Positions 31,708 through 39,988 of a stretch of 41,820 nt of DNA are shown in pieces. The notes under the pieces are model-generated. The model did no database searches, was not told the origin of the DNA, and worked only from the letters and a program-made list of their open reading frames with translations. The stretch is from positions 1 through 41,820 of the forward strand of contig DATGUA010000009.1 of NCBI GenBank assembly GCA_035301545.1, given 5' to 3'. Position numbers and translations under genes: made by a program. The number at the start of each line of letters is the position of its first letter. Position 1 is the stretch's first letter. Origin of the DNA: DATGUA01 sp035301545. Lineage in GTDB: Bacteria; Bacillota; Clostridia; Tissierellales; Tissierellaceae.

Positions 31708-32841
31708 ATGGATTTCGGATTATATGTTCATATCCCATTTTGTGATAAAGAAAGCTATTATTCTGATTTTACTTCCTATTCAGATAGGAATGGAAAGGTT
31801 GAGGAATATATAGACTCTTTAATTATAGAATTGTCTATGTATAAAGATATAATAAACCAATTTAAAATAAAAACTATATTTATAGGTGGAGGTAATCCTT
31901 CTAGTATAGATCCTAAATATATACATATGGTTATGGAATATATAAAGGATAATTTTTATGTAAATAAATTAGAGGAAGTTACTATTGAAGTAGATCCAGA
32001 AACCTTAGATTATGAAAAATCAAATATATATAAAAAATCTGGAATTAATAGAATAAGCTTAAGATTAGAGACCATGAATAATAAGATATTAAAATATATA
32101 GGAAAGAATTATAGAATAAAAGATTTTTATAAATCTTATAATATACTTAGGGAGGTAGGATTTGAAAATATAAATGTAGATTTATTATTTGGAATACCAG
32201 GGCAAAGTATAGAAGACATAAATAATGATTTAAATAATTTAATAGATTTGGATATAAAGCATATTTCATACTATGGATTTACAATTGAAGAAGGAACTAT
32301 AATGGATAAATGGTTGGAAGATGGAAAATTAAATCTACCTAGTGAAGAAATTGATAGAAAAATGTATCATAATGCTATAAAAATTTTAAATAATACAGGA
32401 TTTAAACATTATGAAATAAATAGTTTCTCAAAAGAAGGTTATCAATCTAAACATAATGAAATCTATTGGAAGATAAAACCTTATATAGGATTAGGAGTAG
32501 GAAGTAATTCAAATATTAATAATAAAAGGTTTTGGAATACTAAAGATTTAGATAAATATATAAATAAATTAAATAACAAAAATTTACCTATTATAGGAGA
32601 AGAATTAATTAATAAAAAAATAGAAATAGCGGAATACTGTATAATGGGAATAAGATTAATAGACGGAATAGACAAGTATGAATTTAAAAATAGATTTAAC
32701 ATAGATATATATAATGTATATGGAAATGTAATTAGGAATCATAGAGATAATGGATTATTAAAAGATGAATCTAATTATATAAGACTAACTAAAAAAGGTA
32801 TAGACTTAGCAAATATAGTAGAAATGGATTTTTTACCATAA
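31708..32841 (+). CDS. HemW-like protein lacking two radical-SAM cysteines
   Basis: A 377-residue protein at the standard hemW locus (lepA-hemW-hrcA). The overall text is HemW: GLYVHIPFC at the start, IFIGGGNPSSID, EVTIEVDPETLD, VDLLFGIPGQSIEDINNDL, the HemN C-terminal domain and MGIRLIDGIDKYEFKNRF. However, the radical-SAM cluster motif C-x3-C-x2-C is C12-DKE-S16-YY-S19 here, so the second and third cysteines are serines; single base changes (AGC for TGC, TCT for TGT) explain both. GGGTPS reads GGGNPS and the usual SIGVQS reads SLRLET. The frame is intact, so this is a full-length protein that probably cannot hold the usual [4Fe-4S] cluster. HemW normally acts as a heme chaperone. Start ATG 31708 behind AGGGTGATCT. 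Confidence 0.85.
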   Translation: MDFGLYVHIPFCDKESYYSDFTSYSDRNGKVEEYIDSLIIELSMYKDIINQFKIKTIFIGGGNPSSIDPKYIHMVMEYIKDNFYVNKLEEVTIEVDPETLDYEKSNIYKKSGINRISLRLETMNNKILKYIGKNYRIKDFYKSYNILREVGFENINVDLLFGIPGQSIEDINNDLNNLIDLDIKHISYYGFTIEEGTIMDKWLEDGKLNLPSEEIDRKMYHNAIKILNNTGFKHYEINSFSKEGYQSKHNEIYWKIKPYIGLGVGSNSNINNKRFWNTKDLDKYINKLNNKNLPIIGEELINKKIEIAEYCIMGIRLIDGIDKYEFKNRFNIDIYNVYGNVIRNHRDNGLLKDESNYIRLTKKGIDLANIVEMDFLP

Positions 32842-32856
32842 AAATAATAAAGGGTA

Positions 32857-32883
32857 TTGACAAAAGGAGTTAGTAATGATAAT
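32857..32883 (+). promoter_or_regulatory. Sigma-A promoter of the hrcA operon
   Basis: TTGACA (32857-32862) is followed after 15 bases by GATAAT (32878-32883), or after 17 bases by TAATTT. It lies immediately upstream of the CIRCE element, as expected for a class I heat-shock promoter. Confidence 0.6.
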
Positions 32884-32899
32884 TTATTAATAGAAGGTT

Positions 32900-32926
32900 T
32901 TAGCACTCAAAGTGGAAGAGTGCTAA
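32900..32926. promoter_or_regulatory. CIRCE element (HrcA operator)
   Basis: TTAGCACTC, nine bases, GAGTGCTAA: an exact match to the CIRCE consensus, in the leader between the promoter and the hrcA start. HrcA bound here represses the operon until heat shock occupies the GroE chaperones. Confidence 0.98.
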
Positions 32927-32955
32927 CAGCATCCAAAAGATACGAGGTGAGGATC

Positions 32956-33996
32956 ATGTTGGATGATAGGAAATTGAAAGTTTTATATTCTATAATCGAC
33001 AGTTATATAGAAACTGCAGAACCGATTGGATCTAGAACTATATCAAAGGAATATAATTTAGGTGTAAGTGCAGCTACTATAAGGAATGAAATGTCAGATT
33101 TAGAAGAATTAGGATATCTTAGTAAACCTCATTCTTCTGCTGGGAGAATACCTTCAGATAAAGCTTATAGATTATATGTTAATAATTTTCTTAAGATTAA
33201 AGATAGAGTTTCAGATGAATTAGTTAATGAGAAAATAAAAGAAATATTAGTAAAAGAGTCTTGGGAAGTAGAAAACTTACTCGAGAACTCTGCTAAGGTA
33301 TTATCAGCTTTAACTGATTATACAGCTCTTGTAGCATCACCTAAAATGAAAAATAGTATAGTTGAACATATACAATTAGTTCCTGTAGATAATCTAGGAA
33401 TATTAATAGTGATAGTATGTAATACAGGTAAGGTTAAAAACACTATATATAAATCAGAAGAGCCTATATCTTTAGATCAATTAAATACTATATCTAATTT
33501 TTTAAATAGTAAATTAAAAGGATTATCTATAGATGAGATGTTAACTAAATTGAACACAAATATATTTAAAGAGATTTATGAATTTAAAAATGTAATAGAT
33601 GATTTAATTCCAATAATTAATAATTCTATTGAAGATTTAGTATCTGTAGAACTGTATTCTGAAGGAGTATCTAATATATTAAACTTTCCTGAGTATAAAG
33701 ATATAGAGAAGGCAAAAGAGTTTATGTCTTTTGTAGAAAATAAGGATATCATTTTAGATATGTTATCTGAAACATCCTCTTCTAAAGATATTGATATTAT
33801 AATAGGAAATGAAAATATTTATACTCCAATTAAGGATCTTAGTATAATTACTGCAACATATCAGATTGGTGGAAAGACAATAGGTAAAGTAGGGCTTATA
33901 GGTCCAACTAGAATGGACTATATAAATTTAATAAATACTATTAAAGCTTTTTCTACTAATATTACTGAAATGCTTAATCTCCTAATGAGGAGTTAA
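32956..33996 (+). CDS. hrcA: Heat-inducible transcriptional repressor HrcA
   Basis: A 346-residue repressor of class I heat-shock genes that binds CIRCE. The N-terminal winged helix is clear (LDDRKLKVLYSIIDSYIETAEPIGSRTISKEY, SAATIRNEMSDLEELGYL, PHSSAGRIPSDKAYRLYV), followed by the inserted dimerisation domain and the C-terminal GAF-like part with GKVGLIGPTRMDY. The start is ATG 32956 behind GAGGTGAGG; a longer reading from a TTG at 32857 would run through the promoter and CIRCE and is rejected. It is the first gene of hrcA-grpE-dnaK(-dnaJ) and is autoregulated. Confidence 0.96.
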   Translation: MLDDRKLKVLYSIIDSYIETAEPIGSRTISKEYNLGVSAATIRNEMSDLEELGYLSKPHSSAGRIPSDKAYRLYVNNFLKIKDRVSDELVNEKIKEILVKESWEVENLLENSAKVLSALTDYTALVASPKMKNSIVEHIQLVPVDNLGILIVIVCNTGKVKNTIYKSEEPISLDQLNTISNFLNSKLKGLSIDEMLTKLNTNIFKEIYEFKNVIDDLIPIINNSIEDLVSVELYSEGVSNILNFPEYKDIEKAKEFMSFVENKDIILDMLSETSSSKDIDIIIGNENIYTPIKDLSIITATYQIGGKTIGKVGLIGPTRMDYINLINTIKAFSTNITEMLNLLMRS

Positions 33997-34032
33997 TATA
34001 AATGGTAAAATATATTTCTAAGAGGTGGAACA

Positions 34033-34602
34033 ATGACAAAGAAAAAAGATATTGAGAATGAGGAAGAAAACTTAGAAGAAGAAGACTTAGAGGAAGAAAA
34101 CTTAGAAGAAGAAAATGATTCACAAGAAGAAAATGATTTACAAGACAAGGAAGAAGTAGAAGAAAAAATTGATGAAAGTAAGGAAGCATTAGAAGAAGTG
34201 AACACTAGGTTAATGAGACTTCAGGCTGATTTTGTAAATTATAAAAAAAGAGTAGAAAAAGAAAAAGATGGTTTAGTAAATTATGGAATGGAAACTATTA
34301 TATGTGAATTACTTCCTGTATTAGATAATTTTGAAAGAGCTATGGAAAATGAATCTGATAAAGAAAGTGGATTTTATGATGGAATTAAAATGATACAAGA
34401 ACAGTTAATAGAAGTATTAGAAAAAAATGGAGTAAAGGAAATAGAAGCATTACATGAGCCTTTTGATCATGAGTATCATCATGCAGTTGTTACTGAGGAT
34501 TCAGATGACTGGGAAGAAGGTATTATATTAGGAATTTTACAAAAAGGATATATATTTAATGATAAAGTTATACGACCATCCATGGTAAGGGTCGCAAAAT
34601 AA
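34033..34602 (+). CDS. grpE: Nucleotide exchange factor GrpE
   Basis: A 189-residue DnaK co-chaperone that releases ADP. Residues 1-55 are an unusually acidic low-complexity run of EENLEEE/DLEEE repeats, followed by the long coiled coil (EALEEVNTRLMRLQADFVNYKKRVEKEKDG), the four-helix region (LLPVLDNFERAMENE) and the C-terminal beta domain (GILQKGYIFNDKVIRPSMVRVAK). The core is normal. It begins 36 bases after hrcA behind AGAGGTGGA, in the CIRCE-controlled operon. Confidence 0.96.
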   Translation: MTKKKDIENEEENLEEEDLEEENLEEENDSQEENDLQDKEEVEEKIDESKEALEEVNTRLMRLQADFVNYKKRVEKEKDGLVNYGMETIICELLPVLDNFERAMENESDKESGFYDGIKMIQEQLIEVLEKNGVKEIEALHEPFDHEYHHAVVTEDSDDWEEGIILGILQKGYIFNDKVIRPSMVRVAK

Positions 34603-34624
34603 TATATTTTAGGAGGAAGATTAA

Positions 34625-36457
34625 ATGTCAAAAACAATAGGAATTGATTTAGGTACTACTAACTCTGCAGTAGCAGTAATGGAGGGTGGAGAACCAACAA
34701 TTATACCTAATACAGAAGGTAATAGAACTACACCTTCAGTAGTAGCATTTACTAAAGATGGAGAAAGATTAGTTGGTGAAACAGCAAAAAGACAAGCAAT
34801 TACAAACCCAGAAAATACTATAGCTTCAATTAAAAGAGATATGGGTACTGACGAAACAAGAGAAATAGATGGTAAAAAGTTATCACCTCAAGAAATATCT
34901 GCAATGACAATACAAAAAATCAAAGCAGATGCTGAAAGTTATTTAGGTGAAACTGTAACAGATGCAGTAATTACTGTTCCAGCTTATTTTACAGACAGTC
35001 AAAGACAAGCAACTCAAGATGCTGGTAAAATAGCAGGCCTAGATGTAAAAAGAATTATTAACGAACCTACTGCTGCAGCACTTGCTTATGGTATGGATAA
35101 AGAAGAAGGACAACATAAGATAATGGTATTTGACTTAGGTGGAGGAACTTTTGACGTATCTATATTAGATTTAGGAGATGGGGTATTTGAAGTATTATCT
35201 ACTAGAGGTAATAATACCTTAGGTGGAGACGATTTTGACTATGTAATAGTAGAATATATAAATGAGCAATTTAAAAAAGAGAATGGTATAGACTTAATGA
35301 AAGATAAAATGAGTCTCCAAAGATTAAAAGAAGCAGCAGAAAAGGCTAAGATGGAATTATCTTCTACAAAGAGTACTAATATTAACTTACCTTTTATAAC
35401 TGCAACTGAATCAGGACCATTACACTTGAATGTAGATTTAACTAGAGCTAAATTTGATGAATTAAGTTCACATTTAGTAGATAAAACTATAGAACCAGTA
35501 AAAGCAGCTATTAAAGACGCTGGTTTACAAGCATCACAAATTGAGAAAGTTATACTAGTAGGTGGATCTACAAGAATACCAGCAGTACAAAATGCAGTGA
35601 AAGATTTAGTAGGTAAAGACCCACAGAGAGATATAAACCCAGACGAATGTGTAGCTTTAGGAGCAGCAATTCAAGGTGGGGTGTTAAGTGGAGAAGTTAA
35701 AGACTTACTATTATTAGATGTTACACCACTTTCATTAGGTATAGAAACACTAGGTGGAGTAACTACTAGATTAATTGAAAGAAATACAACTATACCAACA
35801 AAGAAATCAGAAACATTCTCAACTGCAGCAGATAATCAAACTTCTGTAGATATCCATGTACTACAAGGTGAAAGAGAAATGGCAGCTGATAATACAACAT
35901 TAGGTAGATTCCAATTAGAAGGAATACCATCTGCGCCAAGAGGAGTACCACAAATAGAAGTTACATTTGATATCGATGCTAATGGTATAGTAAATGTAAG
36001 TGCAAAAGATTTAGGTACTGGTAAAGAGCAAAAAATTACTATAACAGCATCTAACACATTGTCAGATGATGAAATAGATGAAAAAGTTAAAGAAGCAGAA
36101 AGATATGCAGAAGAAGACGAGAAAAAGAAAGAAGCAATAGAAGTAAGAAATAATGGAGATTCTATAGCACATCAAACTGAAAAAACTTTAAAAGATCTAG
36201 AAGGTAAAATTTCAGATAATGAAAAGGCTCAAGTAGAAGAAAAGTTATCAGAACTTAAAAAGGCTTTAGAAGGTGACGATATAGAAGATATTAAAGATAA
36301 GACAGAAAAATTAACAGAAGAATTCCACAAAATATCTGAAAAACTATATCAAAATATGGCTCAAGAGGGAGCAGATCCACAAGGAGCTTCAGAAGATGAA
36401 GATGTAGTAGATGGAGACTATGAAGTAGTAGACGAAGATGAGGAAGATGAAGAATAA
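34625..36457 (+). CDS. dnaK: Chaperone protein DnaK (Hsp70)
   Basis: A 610-residue Hsp70. The ATPase domain shows IGIDLGTTNSAVAV, DAVITVPAYFTDSQRQATQDAG, NEPTAAALAYG, DLGGGTFDVSIL and VGGSTRIPAVQ. The substrate-binding domain has LLLLDVTPLSLGIET and the helical lid follows. It lacks the extra segment in the ATPase domain found in Gram-negative DnaK, as expected for a Firmicute. The tail ends in an acidic run (DYEVVDEDEEDEE). Start ATG 34625 behind AGGAGGAAG. A terminator before dnaJ suggests partial separation of dnaJ expression. Confidence 0.98.
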   Translation: MSKTIGIDLGTTNSAVAVMEGGEPTIIPNTEGNRTTPSVVAFTKDGERLVGETAKRQAITNPENTIASIKRDMGTDETREIDGKKLSPQEISAMTIQKIKADAESYLGETVTDAVITVPAYFTDSQRQATQDAGKIAGLDVKRIINEPTAAALAYGMDKEEGQHKIMVFDLGGGTFDVSILDLGDGVFEVLSTRGNNTLGGDDFDYVIVEYINEQFKKENGIDLMKDKMSLQRLKEAAEKAKMELSSTKSTNINLPFITATESGPLHLNVDLTRAKFDELSSHLVDKTIEPVKAAIKDAGLQASQIEKVILVGGSTRIPAVQNAVKDLVGKDPQRDINPDECVALGAAIQGGVLSGEVKDLLLLDVTPLSLGIETLGGVTTRLIERNTTIPTKKSETFSTAADNQTSVDIHVLQGEREMAADNTTLGRFQLEGIPSAPRGVPQIEVTFDIDANGIVNVSAKDLGTGKEQKITITASNTLSDDEIDEKVKEAERYAEEDEKKKEAIEVRNNGDSIAHQTEKTLKDLEGKISDNEKAQVEEKLSELKKALEGDDIEDIKDKTEKLTEEFHKISEKLYQNMAQEGADPQGASEDEDVVDGDYEVVDEDEEDEE

Positions 36458-36481
36458 TAAGAATTAATATAGATTAAGACT

Positions 36482-36519
36482 AAATCAAAGCTAAATTCTA
36501 GGATTTAGCTTTGATTTTT
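36482..36519 (+). terminator. Terminator between dnaK and dnaJ
   Basis: AAATCAAAGCTAAAT and ATTTAGCTTTGATTT form a perfect 15-bp stem with a 6-base loop, followed by TT. Confidence 0.85.
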
Positions 36520-36569
36520 GTAAATCTTTAATATATAATGATTAATGATTAAAAGGTAGGTGACAATGT

Positions 36570-37688
36570 TTGAAGGATTTATATGAAATGTTAAATATAG
36601 ATAAAAGTGCAAGCCAGGACGAGATAAGAAGAGCCTATCGTAAATTAGCTAAAAAACATCATCCAGACCTAAATCCTGATGATGAGGCAGCTGAACAACG
36701 CTTTAAAGAAGTGACTGGAGCTTATGAAATCTTAAAAGATCCAGAAAAAAGAGATAGATATGATAGATTCGGTCATGCAGGTATAGATCCACAAGCAGGA
36801 GCAGGTGGAGCAGGATTTGGTGGATTTGAAGATATATTTGGTGATATATTTGATATATTTGGTGGTGGTGGATTTTCACAAGGTAGTAGTAAATCAGGAC
36901 CGGCTAGAGGTAGGGATTTAAGATATGATTTAAATCTAGAATTTAGAGAAGCAGTATTTGGAGTAGAAAAAGAAATACAAGTGCGTAGAATGGAAAAATG
37001 TTCTACATGTGATGGATCTGGAGCTAAGCCAGGAACAGATGTAAAAACTTGTACTAAATGTAATGGTTCTGGTGAAATAAGATATGCCCAACAAACTCCT
37101 TTAGGACAGTTTGTGAGAGTAGGAACATGTGATGAATGTGGAGGTAGTGGAGAGTTTATAGAAGAAGAATGTCCTACTTGTAATGGATCAGGTAGAGAAG
37201 TAAAAAATAAGAAGATAAATATTAAAGTTCCAGCTGGAGTAGACAATGGATCTGTTATATCCTTAAGAGGTGAAGGAGAAGGGGGAGAAAAAGGCGGACC
37301 ATCAGGAGATTTATATGTATATCTAAATGTAGAAGAAGATAAAGTATATACTAGAGAAGGAAATACCTTATATCTAGACATACCTATAAGCTTTACAGAA
37401 GCTACTCTAGGAGCTGAAATAGAAGTACCTACATTAGAAGGAGTAGAAAGGTTTAATATTCCTGGAGGAACTCAAACCGGAACTCAATTTAAACTAAAAA
37501 ATCAAGGAGTTCCTAATCTAAGAGGATCTGGTAGAGGAGATTTATTATTTAATGTAAATATAGAAACTCCAACTAAGCTAAGCGAGAAACAAAAAGAATT
37601 ATTATTAGAATTTGCAGAGGAGTCTGGAGAAATTTATAAAAAGAATAAAAAAGGATTCTTTGAGAAGGTAAAGGATGCTTTTAATTAA
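36570..37688 (+). CDS. dnaJ: Chaperone protein DnaJ (Hsp40)
   Basis: A 372-residue type I Hsp40. The J domain contains HPD (31-33), followed by a Gly/Phe-rich stretch (about 70-110), four zinc-finger repeats CSTCDGSG, CTKCNGSG, CDECGGSG and CPTCNGSG, and two C-terminal substrate-binding beta domains. The start is TTG 36570 (MKDLYEMLNID), 7 bases after AGGTG; an ATG at 36566 is in another frame and opens only six codons. It stimulates the DnaK ATPase and delivers clients. A terminator follows; prmA, often next in other Firmicutes, is not present here. Confidence 0.97.
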   Translation: MKDLYEMLNIDKSASQDEIRRAYRKLAKKHHPDLNPDDEAAEQRFKEVTGAYEILKDPEKRDRYDRFGHAGIDPQAGAGGAGFGGFEDIFGDIFDIFGGGGFSQGSSKSGPARGRDLRYDLNLEFREAVFGVEKEIQVRRMEKCSTCDGSGAKPGTDVKTCTKCNGSGEIRYAQQTPLGQFVRVGTCDECGGSGEFIEEECPTCNGSGREVKNKKINIKVPAGVDNGSVISLRGEGEGGEKGGPSGDLYVYLNVEEDKVYTREGNTLYLDIPISFTEATLGAEIEVPTLEGVERFNIPGGTQTGTQFKLKNQGVPNLRGSGRGDLLFNVNIETPTKLSEKQKELLLEFAEESGEIYKKNKKGFFEKVKDAFN

Positions 37689-37697
37689 TAGGAATAA

Positions 37698-37737
37698 TCA
37701 CTTAAAGATAAAATTTATCTTTAGGTGATTTTTTTAT
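37698..37737 (+). terminator. Terminator after dnaJ
   Basis: AATCACTTAAAGATAAA and TTTATCTTTAGGTGATT pair with one G-U, followed by a run of T. Confidence 0.9.
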
Positions 37738-37929
37738 GTAATAAAGTACTGGAGAATAAAACTACAATTGAATATGTAAAAGTTAAGAATTGTGGTAATA
37801 TAATATATAATAATGGTTTAAAACATTTGATAATGGACATTTAAGAAATTTCAAGGAATAATATGTAATGGTCATATTAAACGTTAAATTAGTATATTTA
37901 GGCGAAGTAAAATTTGTGGAGGTGGCAAA

Positions 37930-38388
37930 TTGAATAGGCTAAAGAAACAATTATTAAATTTAGCCATAGGTGAATTTGTGGCTCTATGTACATTTATATT
38001 TATATATAGATTATTAAATCTTGGAATGGCTAGTTTCATAGCATTTTCATATCTCATATTTATATTATTACAAGGAAGTATGTATTGGTTTTATAGATAT
38101 ATATTGATAATAAAGAGAAAAAACGTTGGTCTTAAGGCTATAAAATTCCTTAGGTTTTTAATATGGTTAAATATGATTTTATTAGTGGTGATAAGTATGA
38201 TAATACCTATTATTAAAAACAGCAATAAAGATTTAATAATTGCTATTGGATTATTTTTATTCGGAATAATTGAGTATATAAACTACTATTGGTATAGATT
38301 AAGCTACGGAAAATCTGGATTTAATATAAAAATATTGTTGAATACAGGATTTAAAAAATCAAGTATAAATAAGATGATTTATAAATAA
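37930..38388 (+). CDS. Four-helix membrane protein of unknown function
   Basis: A 152-residue protein with four predicted membrane helices (about 10-30, 32-52, 72-95, 100-118), and basic loops and tail. I do not recognise a family. The start is TTG 37930, about 5 bases after GGAGGTGG; this is a good ribosome binding site, which supports real expression. It opens the accessory stretch after the heat-shock genes, where neighbouring genes are broken. Confidence 0.65.
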   Translation: MNRLKKQLLNLAIGEFVALCTFIFIYRLLNLGMASFIAFSYLIFILLQGSMYWFYRYILIIKRKNVGLKAIKFLRFLIWLNMILLVVISMIIPIIKNSNKDLIIAIGLFLFGIIEYINYYWYRLSYGKSGFNIKILLNTGFKKSSINKMIYK

Positions 38389-38392
38389 TGTT

Positions 38393-38419
38393 AAGACCTA
38401 TAATTTTTATTATGGGTCT
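38393..38419 (+). terminator. Possible terminator hairpin after the membrane protein gene
   Basis: AGACCTATAAT and ATTATGGGTCT pair with one G-U position around a short A/T loop. There is no clear T-run after it. Confidence 0.35.
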
Positions 38420-38544
38420 CAAACTTAGAAATATCTTAATTTCTACAATTCAATTTTAATGTATTGATTCAATCTTATATTGATATATTTGGATTTCAAA
38501 TTATGAACTGTGATAATATAAAATGTAAATAAATGGGAAAACAT

Positions 38545-38962
38545 AATTAAAGAAGAAAAAAGCGAAAAATAAGAGAAGAATTAATAATATCATTTCTTAT
38601 ATCTGTATTTTATTTACTATAGCTCCTGTTATTAGTTCGTCTACTCCATTAATCCAAGGTAGGAAATATGATATGAATATCCATATTTTATTAAGAGTAG
38701 CTATATCTATTATAGCTATTATTTTTATTCTTATTTTTAAGTATATAAATATTAAAAATATTTATTTTCGAGGCTTAGTACAATATGTATTATCTATGAC
38801 ATGTATATTTACAATTATATATTTTCTAGGATTTTTTATAAAATTAGCTGAAACAGCTTATAGAGATATTTTTTAAAATTATACAATCCCATTTATTCTT
38901 ATTGCAACAATAATAATTTTTAAAGATAAAAAAAGAATTAATAAAAAGGGAAAAGAAATATA
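38545..38962 (+). pseudogene. Broken gene for a small multi-helix membrane protein
   Basis: Three pieces in different frames follow one another: RKIREELIISFLISVFYL (ending at a stop near 38622), LFTIAPVISSSTPLIQGRKY continuing through HILLRVAISIIAIIFILIFK to AETAYRDIF (stop at 38876), and YTIPFILIATIIIFKDKKRI (stop near 38962). Each join needs a one- or two-base shift, and together they give one hydrophobic protein of about 130 residues. An intact internal ORF starts at ATG 38673, but it has no ribosome binding site and begins in mid-domain. I do not recognise the family. Confidence 0.6.
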
Positions 38963-38994
38963 GGCTGTAATAAGTGACTGTATAGGGGGAAACA

Positions 38995-39446
38995 TGGTGA
39001 ATTTAGGATTTAGGGAAAATACCCCTGATAATTGGAGGTGATTATAATCTAGAGGTCAAGGAAGAGCAGAAGGGGTTTATCTTAAGTAATACTGGAATTT
39101 TTGCAAAGGTGTTTGGCTATAGACTTTATAATAGCAAGGTTTATGCATTTTATATTAAAAAAACTCCCATTGAACTACTTACGTAAAGGGATTTTGTATG
39201 TAAGCAAGATATTATTTGTATATTAGACCAATTTATGATTGAAAAAATTATCAGGGTAAAGGAGTTTGGAAAAAGGCAATGAAACAGTGGATGTCAATGA
39301 TTAGGAATGAGAAAAGATATGATCAAATAATGCTTTGCTATATAAAAGATGATGTGATTGCTGAGAAATTGTATCAAGGTATTGGATTTATTCGAAAACC
39401 TGAGGAAGATGATGGAGATGAATTAGTAATGGTTTATGAGCTGTAA
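38995..39446 (+). pseudogene. Broken GNAT acetyltransferase gene, spermidine acetyltransferase-like
   Basis: Pieces in different frames spell a BltD/PaiA-like polyamine N-acetyltransferase: NLGFRENTPDNWR, then LEVKEEQKGFILSN, then YLYIRPIYD, a stop, KNYQGKGVWKKAMKQWMSMI (acetyl-CoA loop Q-G-K-G) and AEKLYQGIGFIRKPEEDDGD with ELVMVYEL at the end. Stops occur after NWR, after the central segment at about 39186, and inside IYD-stop-KNYQGKG. The order and spacing match an intact enzyme of about 150 residues, so decay looks recent. Confidence 0.8.
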
Positions 39447-39482
39447 TATTATATAACAATTGATAGAAAGGGGATATAGTTA

Positions 39483-39838
39483 ATGGGTATAACATCATTT
39501 ATTGGAATGGGAATAGCTCTTGTTATTATAGGAATGGTAGTACTAATACTTAAGGCAGATAAAAGGTACACCAATCAAAAACCCTATCCATTGTCATTAA
39601 TATCATTAACTTTAATTATAATAAATTGGATTTTGTATCTATTTGGATTCTATGTTTTCATACCTGAAAAACTGGGGATGTAATATTTCTACCTGTGTGG
39701 ATTCTAGTATCTATTATTGGGTTTATCGCTACTTATAAAGAATCTACAAACAATCGTATTTTTTCTGTAGTAACTGGTGGATTATCAATTATTAGTTTTA
39801 TTATTGGAATGCTTGCATGGGGAATAGGCAATATGTAA
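39483..39838 (+). pseudogene. Frameshifted small membrane protein
   Basis: The first frame gives 66 residues with two or three helices (MGITSFIGMGIALVIIGMVV onward to FIPEKLGM, stop at 39683). The overlapping next frame continues with VIFLPVWILVSIIGFIATYK and then SVVTGGLSIISFIIGMLAWG, ending at 39838. One missing or extra base near 39678 would rejoin them into a protein of about 118 residues with four helices. Start ATG 39483 behind AAGGGGATATAG. It is either a real frameshift or a sequencing error. The family is not recognised. Confidence 0.65.
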
Positions 39839-39844
39839 TTATAA

Positions 39845-39988
39845 TTAATATTTTTCTATTTTAAAGAAACCGAAGAATCCAAAGAATCCAAACAGGCCAA
39901 ATAAATTTGTATTATCTGTAAATATTCCCAATAAACCTAAGAAGCCTAATAGTCCTAAATATCCTAATTTATCAAGCTTTTTATTCAT
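39845..39988 (-). CDS. 47-residue Leu/Gly/Phe-rich small protein
   Basis: On the minus strand ATG at 39988 opens MNKKLDKLGYLGLLGFLGLL, then GIFTDNTNLFGLFGFFGFFG and FFKIEKY, with TAA at 39845. GGGAGAG lies 8 bases before the ATG. The protein is built of repeated L-G and F-F-G units and resembles the N-terminal part of small DUF3796-type proteins that I recall with 'LGFLGLLG...FGFFGFF' text. It would form one or two short hydrophobic, glycine-zipper-like helices. Real coding is supported by the ribosome binding site and the coherent low-complexity pattern. The function is unknown. Confidence 0.7.
   Translation of the reverse strand: MNKKLDKLGYLGLLGFLGLLGIFTDNTNLFGLFGFFGFFGFFKIEKY

Noticed and set aside
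32857..32955. Possible N-terminal extension of HrcA from a TTG at 32857
   Set aside because: It would translate the promoter and the CIRCE element; ATG 32956 has a strong ribosome binding site and gives the normal HrcA N-terminus.
33974..34205. Leu/Ser-rich minus-strand ORFs opposite the start of grpE
   Set aside because: They are the complement of GAAGAA repeats that encode the acidic N-terminus of GrpE; composition alone explains them.
36773..37381. 202-codon ORF on the minus strand inside dnaJ
   Set aside because: It is a shadow of the dnaJ frame; it is Pro/Ser-rich with no ribosome binding site or family likeness.
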